Shown here piece by piece: positions 35,015 through 44,122 of a stretch of 64,000 bases of DNA. Below the pieces are notes generated by a model that saw nothing but the letters and a program-made list of their open reading frames with translations, had not been told where the DNA came from and made no database searches. The position numbers were made by a program, and so were the translations under genes. The DNA is from Salinivibrio sp. ES.052 (GTDB taxonomy: Bacteria; Pseudomonadota; Gammaproteobacteria; Enterobacterales; Vibrionaceae). Position 1 is the first letter of the stretch. The number at the start of each line of letters is the position of its first letter. The stretch covers positions 652,251 through 716,250 of the forward strand of contig NZ_FSRI01000001.1 of assembly GCF_900141775.1 (NCBI RefSeq), read 5' to 3'.

Positions 35015-35776
35015 ATGGCCTACCTAACCTTAACCCCAGAAACCTTGGAAGATGCGCACATCTGCTGTGCGTTCTCGGATAAAAAGTGCCAAGCCAGCTA
35101 TCAGGCGAAAAAGCAGTGGCTAAAGCAGGAGCATCAGCACGGATACCGTTTTCGCCGTTTGGATGAACGCGCCAAAGTCTTCATTGAATATGGCCCAGCA
35201 GAGACCGCTTGGCAGCCTATACAAGCTGATGGTTATCTGGCTCTGGGTTGCTTTTGGGTCTCTGGGAAATACAAAGGGCATGGACACGGCAAGCAACTGT
35301 TAGCTGACGCCATTGAAGCGGCTAAGCAGCAAAATAAGCAAGGCTTAGTCGCGGTGGTTGGTAAAAAGAAATACCACTTTATGAGCGATACAAAATGGTT
35401 AAAAGGCCAAGGCTTCAGCGTGGCGGATGAAGCCCCTAATGGCTTTGTGCTGTTGTATTATCCAGTCCAAGACGCAGCCGAAGTACCGCAATTTAGAGAA
35501 TCCGTTCATACCGCCAATGTATCAACTGAAGGGTGTGTGGCGTATTACTCCCATCGTTGTCCTTATGCGGAATACCATGTGCTGAACTCGCTACAACGAA
35601 GCTGTGCGCAGCGCGGTATCCCGCTTGAAGTGCATCATTTAGAGACATTGAGCCAAGCACAAGCATGTCCTTCACCGGCCACCATTTTCAGTTTGTATTA
35701 TCAGGGCGAGTTTATCACCACCGATATCAGTGCCTGTATGGAGAGCCGCTTTGATAAGTTTATTCCTGATCATTAA
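35015..35776 (+). CDS. GNAT acetyltransferase with C-terminal YoaP-like domain
   Basis: A 253-residue two-domain protein. The first ~150 residues are an acetyltransferase with motif A LALGCFWVSGKYKGHGHGKQ (G-H-G-H-G-K loop). The last ~100 residues (VAYYSHRCPYAEYHV ... ATIFSLYYQGEFITTDIS) resemble the YoaP domain, with CPYAEYHV in a thioredoxin-like context. ATG 35015 is preferred because GGAGGTG lies just before it; a GTG start at 35003 would swallow the binding site. Substrate unknown. Confidence 0.78.
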   Translation: MAYLTLTPETLEDAHICCAFSDKKCQASYQAKKQWLKQEHQHGYRFRRLDERAKVFIEYGPAETAWQPIQADGYLALGCFWVSGKYKGHGHGKQLLADAIEAAKQQNKQGLVAVVGKKKYHFMSDTKWLKGQGFSVADEAPNGFVLLYYPVQDAAEVPQFRESVHTANVSTEGCVAYYSHRCPYAEYHVLNSLQRSCAQRGIPLEVHHLETLSQAQACPSPATIFSLYYQGEFITTDISACMESRFDKFIPDH

Positions 35777-35807
35777 CCCAACACTTACATGGATGTAATA
35801 ACAAACG

Positions 35808-36380
35808 ATGAATATTGGTATTTATGTGTATGAGCACGCAGAGGTGCTCGATTTTGCTGGCCCCTTTGAGGTGTTTAGCACCGCAAAACGTTTGGGCGCG
35901 GACAGTTGGCAGGTTGGACTGATTGCTGAACGAGACTCACCTTTGCTCGCGCGCGGCGGTTTGCGTATCGTGCCGGATTATGATCTCGCCAATCATCCCA
36001 CACTGGATGTGCTGCTGGTTGTCGGCGGCGTTCACCATGAGCAAGTCACGAATCCGTCGGTGATCGATTGGGTGAAGCAACAAGATGCGATCACTCAATG
36101 TACGGCCTCTGTCTGTACGGGGGCGTTCATACTCGCAGAGGCCGGACTACTCGATGGTCGAAAAGTGATCACACATTGGGAAGATATGGACGACCTCAGC
36201 CGTGCTTATCCGTCATTAAGTGTGGTATCAGGTAAGCGCTGGGTGAGGGATGGAAAATATCTCACCTCCGCAGGTATCTCTGCGGGCATTGATATGAGTT
36301 TGCAGCTGGTGGCTGATCTGCACAGCGAAGATTTAGCCTTGCGCGTAGCAAAGCAAATGGATTACCACTGGCAGCGTTGA
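35808..36380 (+). CDS. DJ-1/PfpI-family protein
   Basis: A 190-residue protein of the DJ-1/PfpI superfamily. The nucleophile elbow is TASVCTGAFILAEAGLL (Cys near residue 103), and the N-terminus reads IGIYVYEHAEVLDFAGPFEV, a typical substrate-pocket region with Glu. It is most similar in pattern to isocyanide-hydratase-like or AraC-N-terminal-type members; no DNA-binding domain follows. Exact reaction unknown. Confidence 0.85.
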   Translation: MNIGIYVYEHAEVLDFAGPFEVFSTAKRLGADSWQVGLIAERDSPLLARGGLRIVPDYDLANHPTLDVLLVVGGVHHEQVTNPSVIDWVKQQDAITQCTASVCTGAFILAEAGLLDGRKVITHWEDMDDLSRAYPSLSVVSGKRWVRDGKYLTSAGISAGIDMSLQLVADLHSEDLALRVAKQMDYHWQR

Positions 36381-36416
36381 GTGCAAACCGACAGGTAAAC
36401 CATTTGCGGTACCATG

Positions 36417-38135
36417 CTAGTGATTTGAGCGAGCCTCTGGCGCCGTCGAGCCCCAATTCAGATGGACGTCTTGTTGAGGGAATGGAATCGAGATGCCTTC
36501 TTCATCAAAGCGCAATTTGACCGTTTTGGTGACATCCCAGTAGACGTCCCAATAATCATCGGTTTTCACCCATGGTCGGACAATAAAATCTACCGAGGAG
36601 GTATTCAGAACATGTACTTTGATCATGGGCTCCGGTGTACGAAGTACCGCAGGATGTGATTGGACAATCTCGGTGAGCACGGCTTCTGCTTTAAGTAGGT
36701 CATCTTTATAGCCGATACCAAACACCATATCCACCCGCCGAATCCGTTCTCGAGTGACGTTTTTAATCACATCGCCCCAAATTTTGCTGTTAGGCACAAT
36801 GATAATTTGATTATCAAATGTGCGAATCGTGGTATTCACCAAGCTCATATTGCCTACTTTGCCATCCACGCCACCGGCGTAGACAAAATCACCCACATCG
36901 AAAGGGCGGTAGATCAGTAGCATCATCCCTGCAGCAAAGTTTGATAGCGTATCTTGCAGCGCAAAACCGATAATGACCCCAGCGATACCAAAGCCAGTGA
37001 GTACCGGAGTAAGATTGACCCCGATCTGGGAGAGACCGACCAAGATCCCAATCATCCACACAGCTTTGCCAGACATCGAGACGAAAAAGTCTTGCATCAA
37101 CTGCGAAAACTTAAAGTTCTTGTTGGCGACAGTCGATTTCACCACGGAGCGCGTGAGTCTCGCGAGCAGTTTTGCCACCAACAAAATCAGCACCAAAATG
37201 ATGAGCTGAAAAACTAACTGTGGCGCATTGTCTTCAGCCCAAGAAAGCGTGTTCGTAGACCAATGAGAGAGGATCGAATACGCGACATCCATATCCAGAA
37301 TATCTTGAGTGATGTTGCCGGTCACGCCAAAGAGTTGGCGTTTGTATTCTGCCGTTTCGATCCCTAATTCATCAGCGATTTGATAGGTGCGCTTTAGGCT
37401 ATCGGTGGCGATCGTGAGGCGTTGTTGCGTATTTAACTGCGTCAGCTGCAATGCGGGTTTTTCGGAATCGGGGCTCGATTTGATTTGCTTTTCTTGCACC
37501 GTGTATTGCTGACGCAGATAGTCGATAGACGCAGAAAGGAGTCGTAAACGCTGGTTAAGACGTTGCTCTAAGGTGTTTCGCGCTTCACGTGCGGGCTGAT
37601 CGAGCTGCTCGAGCCAGCGTATGTTTTCCCAGCTGGCTTCAAAGGTGGTGCTTAAATAATGTTGCAGTTCCGCATACTCATTAATCAATGGTAAGCGTTG
37701 TTCTTGGCTGGCTTGAGTGATTTGCTCATTGAGACTATTAAGACGGGTTGTGATGTATTGATACGCATCTTGGGTATACCGCCGCTGTGCCGTGACCAGT
37801 TGAATCAACTGCGGGTTATCTAGGCTTTGCTGATTGATGGCGTCGGCGAGCAGCTCTCGCAGCTCTTCATTTTTGGTAAATAGCTGCAATTGGATTGCAT
37901 CTTTGTCATCGCCTTTTGCCTGTTTAAGGCTTTCTACCAAGGTTTGAATGTATTGTTTGGTGCGCGCTATTTGATGCGCTAATGAGGTGGTGTCGCTCGA
38001 TGTGACATTTGGTTCGGTGGGCGCCGGCGCTTGGTCGGCATGGGCCAACGGAAGAAACAGAAGGGTGGTCACCAGTACTAACATGACTGTATTCATGCGT
38101 TGACGATGATGCGATAACGTTTTTATCCAATTCAC
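36417..38135 (-). CDS. MscS-family mechanosensitive channel with coiled-coil periplasmic domain
   Basis: A 572-residue channel. GTG 38135 follows AAGAGGAAAC and gives a signal peptide (MNTVMLVLVTTLLFLPLAHA region). Residues ~45-260 are glutamine/leucine-rich helices predicted to form a periplasmic coiled coil. Membrane helices follow from about 285, ending with the pore helix GFALQDTLSNFAAGMMLL. The beta domain begins with RPFDVGDFVYAGG, and the C-terminus has the MscS-type soluble vestibule. It should open on hypo-osmotic shock, fitting a halophilic lifestyle. Confidence 0.9.
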   Translation of the reverse strand: MNWIKTLSHHRQRMNTVMLVLVTTLLFLPLAHADQAPAPTEPNVTSSDTTSLAHQIARTKQYIQTLVESLKQAKGDDKDAIQLQLFTKNEELRELLADAINQQSLDNPQLIQLVTAQRRYTQDAYQYITTRLNSLNEQITQASQEQRLPLINEYAELQHYLSTTFEASWENIRWLEQLDQPAREARNTLEQRLNQRLRLLSASIDYLRQQYTVQEKQIKSSPDSEKPALQLTQLNTQQRLTIATDSLKRTYQIADELGIETAEYKRQLFGVTGNITQDILDMDVAYSILSHWSTNTLSWAEDNAPQLVFQLIILVLILLVAKLLARLTRSVVKSTVANKNFKFSQLMQDFFVSMSGKAVWMIGILVGLSQIGVNLTPVLTGFGIAGVIIGFALQDTLSNFAAGMMLLIYRPFDVGDFVYAGGVDGKVGNMSLVNTTIRTFDNQIIIVPNSKIWGDVIKNVTRERIRRVDMVFGIGYKDDLLKAEAVLTEIVQSHPAVLRTPEPMIKVHVLNTSSVDFIVRPWVKTDDYWDVYWDVTKTVKLRFDEEGISIPFPQQDVHLNWGSTAPEARSNH

Positions 38136-38541
38136 GTTTGTTTCCTCTTGCCTGTTGGCGATTATGATGGGCATCGATGGCGGCAACCTAACGCCTGAGC
38201 GAGCCCTGCACCCTGAGCTTTAATAGCGTAGCGAGTTTAGCCTTAACTGCCTATCCCGTCTGCAATTTTTGTGACGTATTAGTGTTTACCATGCGTTGGC
38301 TTATTACTTGTGGGTCGCATAGTGATGGTGGCCGTTTCGCATCGCTTGTGTCGGTGTCTGCCAACGGGCAATGAGAGCGATGGTTTAGTGAACCACGTGA
38401 GGCTGCTTTTTTAATACGATCTCGATATGCGCAATGCTAGTTAGTATGTGTATGATGAATCACGCTGATGTCAGTCATCGACGGGCGCTAGCGGCTCATA
38501 ATTAATGGCAGTCATGGGATTGAATTGAAAGGAATAGGAAC
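38136..38541. other. Intergenic region between divergent genes
   Basis: About 400 bases upstream of both the mscS-like gene and a GNAT gene. No gene, repeat or strong hairpin was recognised; it presumably holds the two promoters. Confidence 0.5.
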
Positions 38542-39084
38542 ATGTTTCCAGCAACATGGCGGTCTGAACGCCTATGTTTTAGTGCGTTTGAGTACAGTGA
38601 TGCAAAGCGTGTTAAAGCGCTGTTTGAGCAAAACCAGCATCTGCAATATCAAGATCCCACGTTTAAACCTTGGTCGTTATCGACCTATCAAGCATTGATA
38701 GCGGATAGTGCGGAGAAAAAGGCGCCCGATGTAGAAGAGGCTTTTTACCTTCGCCGTATTCAAACCCATGACGGTAAAGATATCGGCTATTTGCAAATCT
38801 CGCTCAATGCACCTGACACACAGAGTGTTTGGCTCCCCATGCTCACTATTTCTCCAAGATATCAAAAACATGGCTATGGCAGCGAAGCGGTTGCGAGCGT
38901 GATTGAAACCGTGCAAGCTTATGGGGACTATCGACGCATGGGGGTGAATGTTTATGCCGAAAACATTCGCGCGTTTCGATTCTGGTATCAGCAAGGGTTT
39001 TGTCGTATTACCCATTTTGAACCCGAGCAAGACGAGGGGCGTGATTATCACTGTGTGGTGCTCTATCGAGACCTTATGTCGTGA
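38542..39084 (+). CDS. RimJ-like GNAT acetyltransferase
   Basis: A 180-residue acetyltransferase. WLPMLTISPRYQKHGYGSEA is motif A (about residues 94-113), and VNVYAENIRAFRFWYQQGF is motif B. N-terminus TWRSERLCFSAFEYSDAKRV fits the RimJ subgroup. GAAAGGAATAG lies before the ATG. Not clearly linked to its neighbours. Confidence 0.82.
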   Translation: MFPATWRSERLCFSAFEYSDAKRVKALFEQNQHLQYQDPTFKPWSLSTYQALIADSAEKKAPDVEEAFYLRRIQTHDGKDIGYLQISLNAPDTQSVWLPMLTISPRYQKHGYGSEAVASVIETVQAYGDYRRMGVNVYAENIRAFRFWYQQGFCRITHFEPEQDEGRDYHCVVLYRDLMS

Positions 39085-39158
39085 ACAGTGCATGTCTTTT
39101 CGGGAATCGACAAGATTACGTCGCTTGAGCCATGTTATGGAAGGAATTAGGTAAACGA

Positions 39159-41243
39159 ATGATGATAAATAAACCAGTCAATCGAGTGCGATTAAAACGC
39201 GCCGCGATGGGGGTCGCGTTTGCACTAGGTGTGATGAGCTTGGTGCCTAGCCAGGTGTACGCTGCTGACACCACACACGCTGAAGTGCAGCGCGAATCAG
39301 GTCTGTATCTACAAGACTTTGATCGTTCGGTTCGCCCGCAAGATAACTTGTTTCGTCACGTCAATGGCACTTGGTACGACCAAACCCAAATCCCCAGTGA
39401 TATGTCCAGCTATGGCGCATTCCGTCTCTTGGCCGAAGAGAATGAAAAGCGCCTTAAAGGCATCATTGATGAGCTGGTGGCGCGTGATGATCTCAAGCCT
39501 GGCTCCAACGAGCAAAAGCTGCGTGATTTTTATCTTAGCTATATGGACCAAGATAAAATTGATGCCCTAGGGGTGACGCCAATCAAACCTGAGCTCGATC
39601 GTATTGCCGCGATTACTTCGAAGCCTGCGCTGATTTACGCGATGGCCGATTTGCGACAAGTTGGCGTTGGGATCCCGTTTAGTTTTTATGCGTGGGCCGA
39701 TGCGAAAAATCCTGACTATAACGCCCTGTATCTAAGCCAAAGCGGGTTGGGCCTGCCGGATAGAGACTATTATTTCCGCGACACCGAGGATGCTGAGCGT
39801 ATCCGCACCGCTTATAAACGCTATCTCGAAGATATGCTGCGCTTAGCGGATTACGATCAGGCAAAGCAACGCGCTGCCCGTATTTATCAGTTAGAAAAAA
39901 CGCTGGCAGAACACCACTGGACACGCGCTAAACGCCGTGACGCGCAAGCAACCTATAACAAAATGCCGATTGAGGCGCTCAATCAGTTGATGGGCGGGTT
40001 TGATTATGCGCGCTTTGCCAAACGCGCGGGTATCGACAAAGCCGATGAGGTTGTGGTGCGCATGCCATCTTATTTTGAGGCGCTAGGGCAGGTGTTTGAG
40101 CAAACCAGCCTGCAAGCGTGGCAAGATTATCTCACCATTCGTACCCTCAATGCGTTTGCACCGCGCCTTAACCATGAGTTGGTTGAACGTCAATTTGCGT
40201 TCTACTCCAAAACCCTCAATGGTATTCCTGAACAGCGTGACCGTTGGAAGCGGGGCGTACAAGCCACCGAAGGGGTGTTGGGTGAAGCGCTCGGCCAAGA
40301 ATATGTCGCGCGCTACTTTCCACCGCAAGCCAAAGCGCGTATGGAAACCATGATTGATAACCTACGTGCTGCGTTTAAGGACTCGATTGAATCGTTAACC
40401 TGGATGAGTGATGAAACCAAAGCGAAAGCGTTGGATAAGCTGAGTAAATTCACGCCCAAAATCGGCTACCCAGAGAAATGGGAAGATTACAGCGCGCTGA
40501 CCATCAACGCCGATGACTTGATTGGCAATAGCAAACGTGCCGCACGCTGGGGCTATCAAGATATGTTGTCGCGGATTGGTGCGCCGGTTGATCGCAAAGA
40601 GTGGGGCATGACCCCGCAAACGGTCAACGCCTATTACAGCCCAACCGCCAACGAGATTGTGTTCCCTGCAGGGATCTTACAACCGCCGTTTTTTGATATG
40701 AATGCGGATGATGCTGTGAACTATGGCGGTATCGGTGCAGTGATTGGTCATGAAATGGGACACGGTTTTGATGATCAGGGCTCGCGTTATGATGGGGATG
40801 GTAACCTTGCAAATTGGTGGACAGATGAGGATCGCGCGCGCTTTGATGCTCGCACCCAAAAGCTCGCTGAGCAATTTAGCCAGTTTGAGCCTTTGCCGGG
40901 CTTGTTCATTGACGGCAAAGTGTCCTTGGGCGAGAACATTGGTGACTTAGTCGGTTTGACCACCGCCTTCCGCGCTTATCAAAAATCGTTGCACGGTGAA
41001 CCTTCTCCTGTGATGAACGGGTATACCGGCGAGCAGCGATTCTTCCTCAGCTGGGGGCAGATTTGGAAAATGAAAATGCGTGAAGATGCGCTGCGTGAGC
41101 GCGTGTCACTGGGCCCGCATGCGCCACCAAAGTATCGAGTGCTGGGTGCGCCGCGTAATGTGCCTGCGTTCTATGAAGCCTTTGATATTAAAGAAGGTGA
41201 CGGCATGTATTTACCCGAAGATCAGCGGGTGAATATCTGGTAG
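39159..41243 (+). CDS. M13-family (neprilysin/PepO-like) zinc metallopeptidase
   Basis: A 694-residue exported endopeptidase. A signal peptide spans about the first 35 residues (VAFALGVMSLVPSQVYA then cleavage). Zinc-binding HEMGHGFDDQG lies near residue 530, and ENIGDLVGL with the third ligand Glu lies near 591. The substrate-binding NAYYSPTANEIVFPAGILQP sequence is at about 490-509. The C-terminal Trp (VNIW) is conserved in the family. Start ATG 39159 has AGGT 6 bases upstream; an ATG at 39132 is in frame but lacks a site. It degrades peptides of a few kDa in the periplasm or outside. Confidence 0.92.
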   Translation: MMINKPVNRVRLKRAAMGVAFALGVMSLVPSQVYAADTTHAEVQRESGLYLQDFDRSVRPQDNLFRHVNGTWYDQTQIPSDMSSYGAFRLLAEENEKRLKGIIDELVARDDLKPGSNEQKLRDFYLSYMDQDKIDALGVTPIKPELDRIAAITSKPALIYAMADLRQVGVGIPFSFYAWADAKNPDYNALYLSQSGLGLPDRDYYFRDTEDAERIRTAYKRYLEDMLRLADYDQAKQRAARIYQLEKTLAEHHWTRAKRRDAQATYNKMPIEALNQLMGGFDYARFAKRAGIDKADEVVVRMPSYFEALGQVFEQTSLQAWQDYLTIRTLNAFAPRLNHELVERQFAFYSKTLNGIPEQRDRWKRGVQATEGVLGEALGQEYVARYFPPQAKARMETMIDNLRAAFKDSIESLTWMSDETKAKALDKLSKFTPKIGYPEKWEDYSALTINADDLIGNSKRAARWGYQDMLSRIGAPVDRKEWGMTPQTVNAYYSPTANEIVFPAGILQPPFFDMNADDAVNYGGIGAVIGHEMGHGFDDQGSRYDGDGNLANWWTDEDRARFDARTQKLAEQFSQFEPLPGLFIDGKVSLGENIGDLVGLTTAFRAYQKSLHGEPSPVMNGYTGEQRFFLSWGQIWKMKMREDALRERVSLGPHAPPKYRVLGAPRNVPAFYEAFDIKEGDGMYLPEDQRVNIW

Positions 41244-41249
41244 TCTCTG

Positions 41250-41275
41250 ATGCCGCCTCCAAGGCGGCATTTTTT
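41250..41275 (+). terminator. Terminator after the M13 peptidase gene
   Basis: ATGCCGCC pairs with GGCGGCAT around a 5-base loop, followed by a T-run. Confidence 0.85.
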
Positions 41276-41323
41276 ATAGAATTAGGTACTGTCCGTCGCG
41301 CCAATCGATGCAAGGAGGCCCAA

Positions 41324-41869
41324 GTGCTGAGCACGCCAAGGACGAAATTAGTTTTACTTCCCCCAGAAAAAGCCGACATGATGGCGCAGTTTTATCAGCG
41401 AAATCGTGCTCACCTTTCCCCATGGGAGCCGATACGTCCTGCCGCATTTTACCGCGAAGACTATTGGCATAGCGCGCTGCAAGAGGCGAAAGACTTGTTT
41501 CAACAGCAGCAAGCCTTCAAGTTTGTGATTTTGCATCATGAACGGGACGATGTGATAGGGGTGTGCAATTTCACCAACGTGATTCACGGCGCCTTTCAAG
41601 CGTGTCTGTTAGGTTATGCCGCTGACAAGCATTATCAAGGCCAGGGCTACATGCACGAAGCCATCCAAGCAGGCATCCGTTTTGTGTTTGAGCAGGTTGG
41701 GTTGCACCGTGTGATGGCCAACTATATTCCCGACAATACGCGCAGTGAGCGGCTACTTACCAAGCTAGGGTTTGAGCGCGAAGGCTATGCTCGCCGTTAC
41801 CTCAAAATCAACGGCCGTTGGCAAGACCATGTGCTCACTGCCAAACTGAACCCCTTAGTGGAAGCGTGA
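41324..41869 (+). CDS. rimJ: Ribosomal-protein-alanine N-acetyltransferase RimJ-like
   Basis: A 181-residue acetyltransferase with the RimJ hallmarks. CLLGYAADKHYQGQGYMHEA is motif A (about residues 88-107), VMANYIPDNTRSERLLTKLG is the helix-strand that follows, and the tail FEREGYARRYLKINGRWQDH is highly characteristic. GTG start 41324 follows GGAGG. RimJ acetylates the N-terminus of ribosomal protein S5. Confidence 0.87.
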   Translation: MLSTPRTKLVLLPPEKADMMAQFYQRNRAHLSPWEPIRPAAFYREDYWHSALQEAKDLFQQQQAFKFVILHHERDDVIGVCNFTNVIHGAFQACLLGYAADKHYQGQGYMHEAIQAGIRFVFEQVGLHRVMANYIPDNTRSERLLTKLGFEREGYARRYLKINGRWQDHVLTAKLNPLVEA

Positions 41870-41928
41870 GTCGTGGAATAGCCAGCCGGAAAATCCGTTT
41901 TATCTATTTATACTGTCAGGAGAAAAAA

Positions 41929-42144
41929 ATGAGTCAGTTTACCGAGTACAAAGTCGTTCACATTGTTGAAGGCGGCTGCGGCACCTTATTGCTGGGATCA
42001 AGTGGCTTGCCGTTGCAACGCCTTGAAGCCGAGCTCAATCAATACGCGCAAGACGGCTGGCAAGTTGTTTTTCAAGTGATTGAAAAAAAACGCTATATGC
42101 TATTTTGGCAGCGTGAGGCAGTGATTGTCACCCTAGGTCGCTAA
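41929..42144 (+). CDS. DUF4177-like small protein
   Basis: A 71-residue protein. TEYKVVHIVEGG at the N-terminus and LEAELNQYAQDGWQVVFQVI in the middle give the helix-strand pattern of DUF4177. AGGAG precedes the ATG, which was chosen over a longer in-frame start inside the preceding gene. Its stop overlaps the yidD start by one base, so the three following genes probably form one transcript. Confidence 0.72.
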   Translation: MSQFTEYKVVHIVEGGCGTLLLGSSGLPLQRLEAELNQYAQDGWQVVFQVIEKKRYMLFWQREAVIVTLGR

Positions 42145-42368
42145 TGCTCAAGTATTTGTCGCTTACGTTGATCCATCGTTACCAAGCTAAAGGTGGATCA
42201 AAGAAACTATTCAATATTGAGTGTAATTTCGAGCCGAGCTGCTCGGAGTACACGCGCCAAGCGATCGAAAAGTACGGCACCATTCGAGGCTGGCAACTCG
42301 GATTGGCGCGCATTCGCCGCTGTAATAATCCCAATGCGATTGAAAAAATTCACGACGAGGTGCCTTAA
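42144..42368 (+). CDS. yidD: YidD-type membrane protein insertion factor
   Basis: A 74-residue basic protein with the YidD core CNFEPSCSEYTRQAIEKYG (residues ~27-45) and two invariant Cys residues, then GWQLGLARIRRCNNP. YidD aids insertion of inner-membrane proteins near YidC. In most gammaproteobacteria yidD sits between rnpA and yidC; here it is elsewhere, coupled to a DUF4177 gene and a TM2-like gene, so it may be an extra copy. Confidence 0.85.
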   Translation: MLKYLSLTLIHRYQAKGGSKKLFNIECNFEPSCSEYTRQAIEKYGTIRGWQLGLARIRRCNNPNAIEKIHDEVP

Positions 42369-42760
42369 TGCGTTTTACCCAACCGATAGAAGCGCTGGAT
42401 GCGCAAGAAGAAGCACTGAGAAAGCAGGTGAATGGCTTGACCCAAAGCCAGAAAAAACGTTATTTTGCCGAGCAAACCAGACAACTCAAGGATCCTGATA
42501 CCTATGCGGCGCTAAATTGGGCATTCTTAGGGGGATTCCATCATCTTTACTTGCGAAAGTACCGGTTGTTTATCGTAGAATGTACCTTGTTGGTCATTGC
42601 CGTTATCGGCCTAGTGATGAGTCAGCCTTATTTTGCTTTGATTTTGGTTGGCTTAGTGCTATTTGAATTACCACAGCTGTTTTTTGCCCAGAAGATTGCC
42701 AGGCAGTACAACTACCATGTATCACGCAAAATATTTGAATACGTCCGCTGCGGTGGTTAA
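42368..42760 (+). CDS. TM2-domain-like membrane protein
   Basis: A 130-residue protein. A charged N-terminal 50 residues (including LTQSQKKRYFAEQTRQL) precede ALNWAFLGGFHHLYLRKY, which has the glycine-loop-Tyr pattern of TM2 domains, and two to three membrane helices. Starts on the last base of yidD's stop. Function unknown; the pairing with yidD suggests a membrane-biogenesis link. Confidence 0.7.
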   Translation: MRFTQPIEALDAQEEALRKQVNGLTQSQKKRYFAEQTRQLKDPDTYAALNWAFLGGFHHLYLRKYRLFIVECTLLVIAVIGLVMSQPYFALILVGLVLFELPQLFFAQKIARQYNYHVSRKIFEYVRCGG

Positions 42761-42763
42761 CCC

Positions 42764-43396
42764 ATGAAGCGTCGTCGGATCCGTAAACGTCACCAGCACC
42801 AATTCTTTTTATGCCAGAAGACATATCGACGCGCCTTGATTGACTTGATTGAGGCTGATCCCGTTAGGATGCGTGCGCTTCGTTGTGTTCAAGCCTTAAA
42901 CCTCCCACAGTGTTATATCGCCGCCGGGTTTATCCGTAACCTTGTTTGGGATGCGATGCACAAGTACGCGCCCAGTGCGCTCAACGATATCGACGTCATT
43001 TTCTTTGACCCAGATGACACCAGTAAAGCGCGTGAACAGTATCTTGAGAGCCTATTACAAAAGACCATGCCGGAGATGACCTGGCAGGTGCGTAACCAGG
43101 CACGGATGCACGAGAAACATCAAGATCGCCCTTACGCAAGCACGCTGGATGCGATGCGCTTTTGGCCTGAGAAAGAAACCGCGATTGCTGTTCGCCTTGA
43201 TATGAACCAACGCTGTGAAGTCATCGCCGCCTTTGGGGTTCAATCTTTGTTTGAACTGAAACTCAGCCACAATCCCGCCCGCCCTTGGACGATATTCCAA
43301 CAGCGAATTGATGACAAAAAATGGCTCAGCCATTGGCCAAAGTTGACGATAACCACGCAATGTTCGGTGGCCGCTAAGCCGATTGATGATGAATAA
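42764..43396 (+). CDS. Nucleotidyltransferase-family protein (COG3575-like)
   Basis: A 210-residue protein of a family of predicted nucleotidyltransferases. CYIAAGFIRNLVWDAMH (residues ~46-62) provides the Gly-Phe-Ile-Arg-Asn loop, LNDIDVIFFD the Asp-x-Asp, and FWPEKETAIAVRLD the third acidic residue. The C-terminal NPARPWTIFQQRIDDKKWL is characteristic. It begins 4 bases after the TM2-like gene. Substrate not known. Confidence 0.8.
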   Translation: MKRRRIRKRHQHQFFLCQKTYRRALIDLIEADPVRMRALRCVQALNLPQCYIAAGFIRNLVWDAMHKYAPSALNDIDVIFFDPDDTSKAREQYLESLLQKTMPEMTWQVRNQARMHEKHQDRPYASTLDAMRFWPEKETAIAVRLDMNQRCEVIAAFGVQSLFELKLSHNPARPWTIFQQRIDDKKWLSHWPKLTITTQCSVAAKPIDDE

Positions 43397-43483
43397 AAAC
43401 CCATAGAGTGCGCGGTGGCACAGATTGGGTGGGATCGACAAGGCATACTGTTGTGATCTGCTGATCAGTAAAGATGGACAACA

Positions 43484-43903
43484 ATGAAATACTGCATGGA
43501 CGCAAAACCCAGTGAGGATGACATTACTGCCATTCGTCGAGGGTTGAAACACAGCAACCAACCGTTTTTGGCCAGTATCCCTGAAGGATCTCTGGCGGGT
43601 TACGCCTACAACGATCACGATGAGCGTGTTGGCGGTATTATTGCCAATACCTGGGGGCAATGGCTGTTGATTAAGTATTTGTGGGTTGATGAGGCCTTTC
43701 GCCATCGCCGAGTGGGTAGCCACTTACTGAGCAATTTAGAAGAATATGCTAAAGAAGTTGGCTGCCATGCGGCCTTTGTCGATACCTTCAGCTTCCAAGC
43801 CAAGCCTTTCTACGAAAAGCACGGCTATCAGTGTCAAATGACATTAGAGGATTATCCTGTTGATCATGCCCTTCACTTCATGACCAAGGTACTTCGCAAA
43901 TAG
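43484..43903 (+). CDS. GNAT-family N-acetyltransferase
   Basis: A 139-residue acetyltransferase. LIKYLWVDEAFRHRRVGSHL contains motif A (R-H-R-R-V-G, residues ~67-82), and VDTFSFQAKPFYEKHGY is motif B. Resembles small GNATs that acetylate unknown low-molecular-weight compounds. Stands alone. Confidence 0.82.
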   Translation: MKYCMDAKPSEDDITAIRRGLKHSNQPFLASIPEGSLAGYAYNDHDERVGGIIANTWGQWLLIKYLWVDEAFRHRRVGSHLLSNLEEYAKEVGCHAAFVDTFSFQAKPFYEKHGYQCQMTLEDYPVDHALHFMTKVLRK

Positions 43904-44122
43904 CCTTAACGCTGTCATAAAATTATTTGTGAATGCCTACTGCTGGGGGAGTGCGATCTCTCACTACCGTGTATAAGGGGATGACTTTCCGAATCGATCA
44001 GTGACAATGATTCCAAAATGGGGTGTTATTATATTTGTTGCTTAACCTTTTACGAGGGAGATCAATATACTCGCCCAGAGCGCGATTAGACTCACTGGTT
44101 TTACCGACAGTAGAAAGGAATC

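Noticed and set aside
43055-43723. Long minus-strand ORF of 222 codons opposite the nucleotidyltransferase and GNAT genes
   Set aside because: It is antisense to two well-supported genes, and its product shows no recognisable motif.
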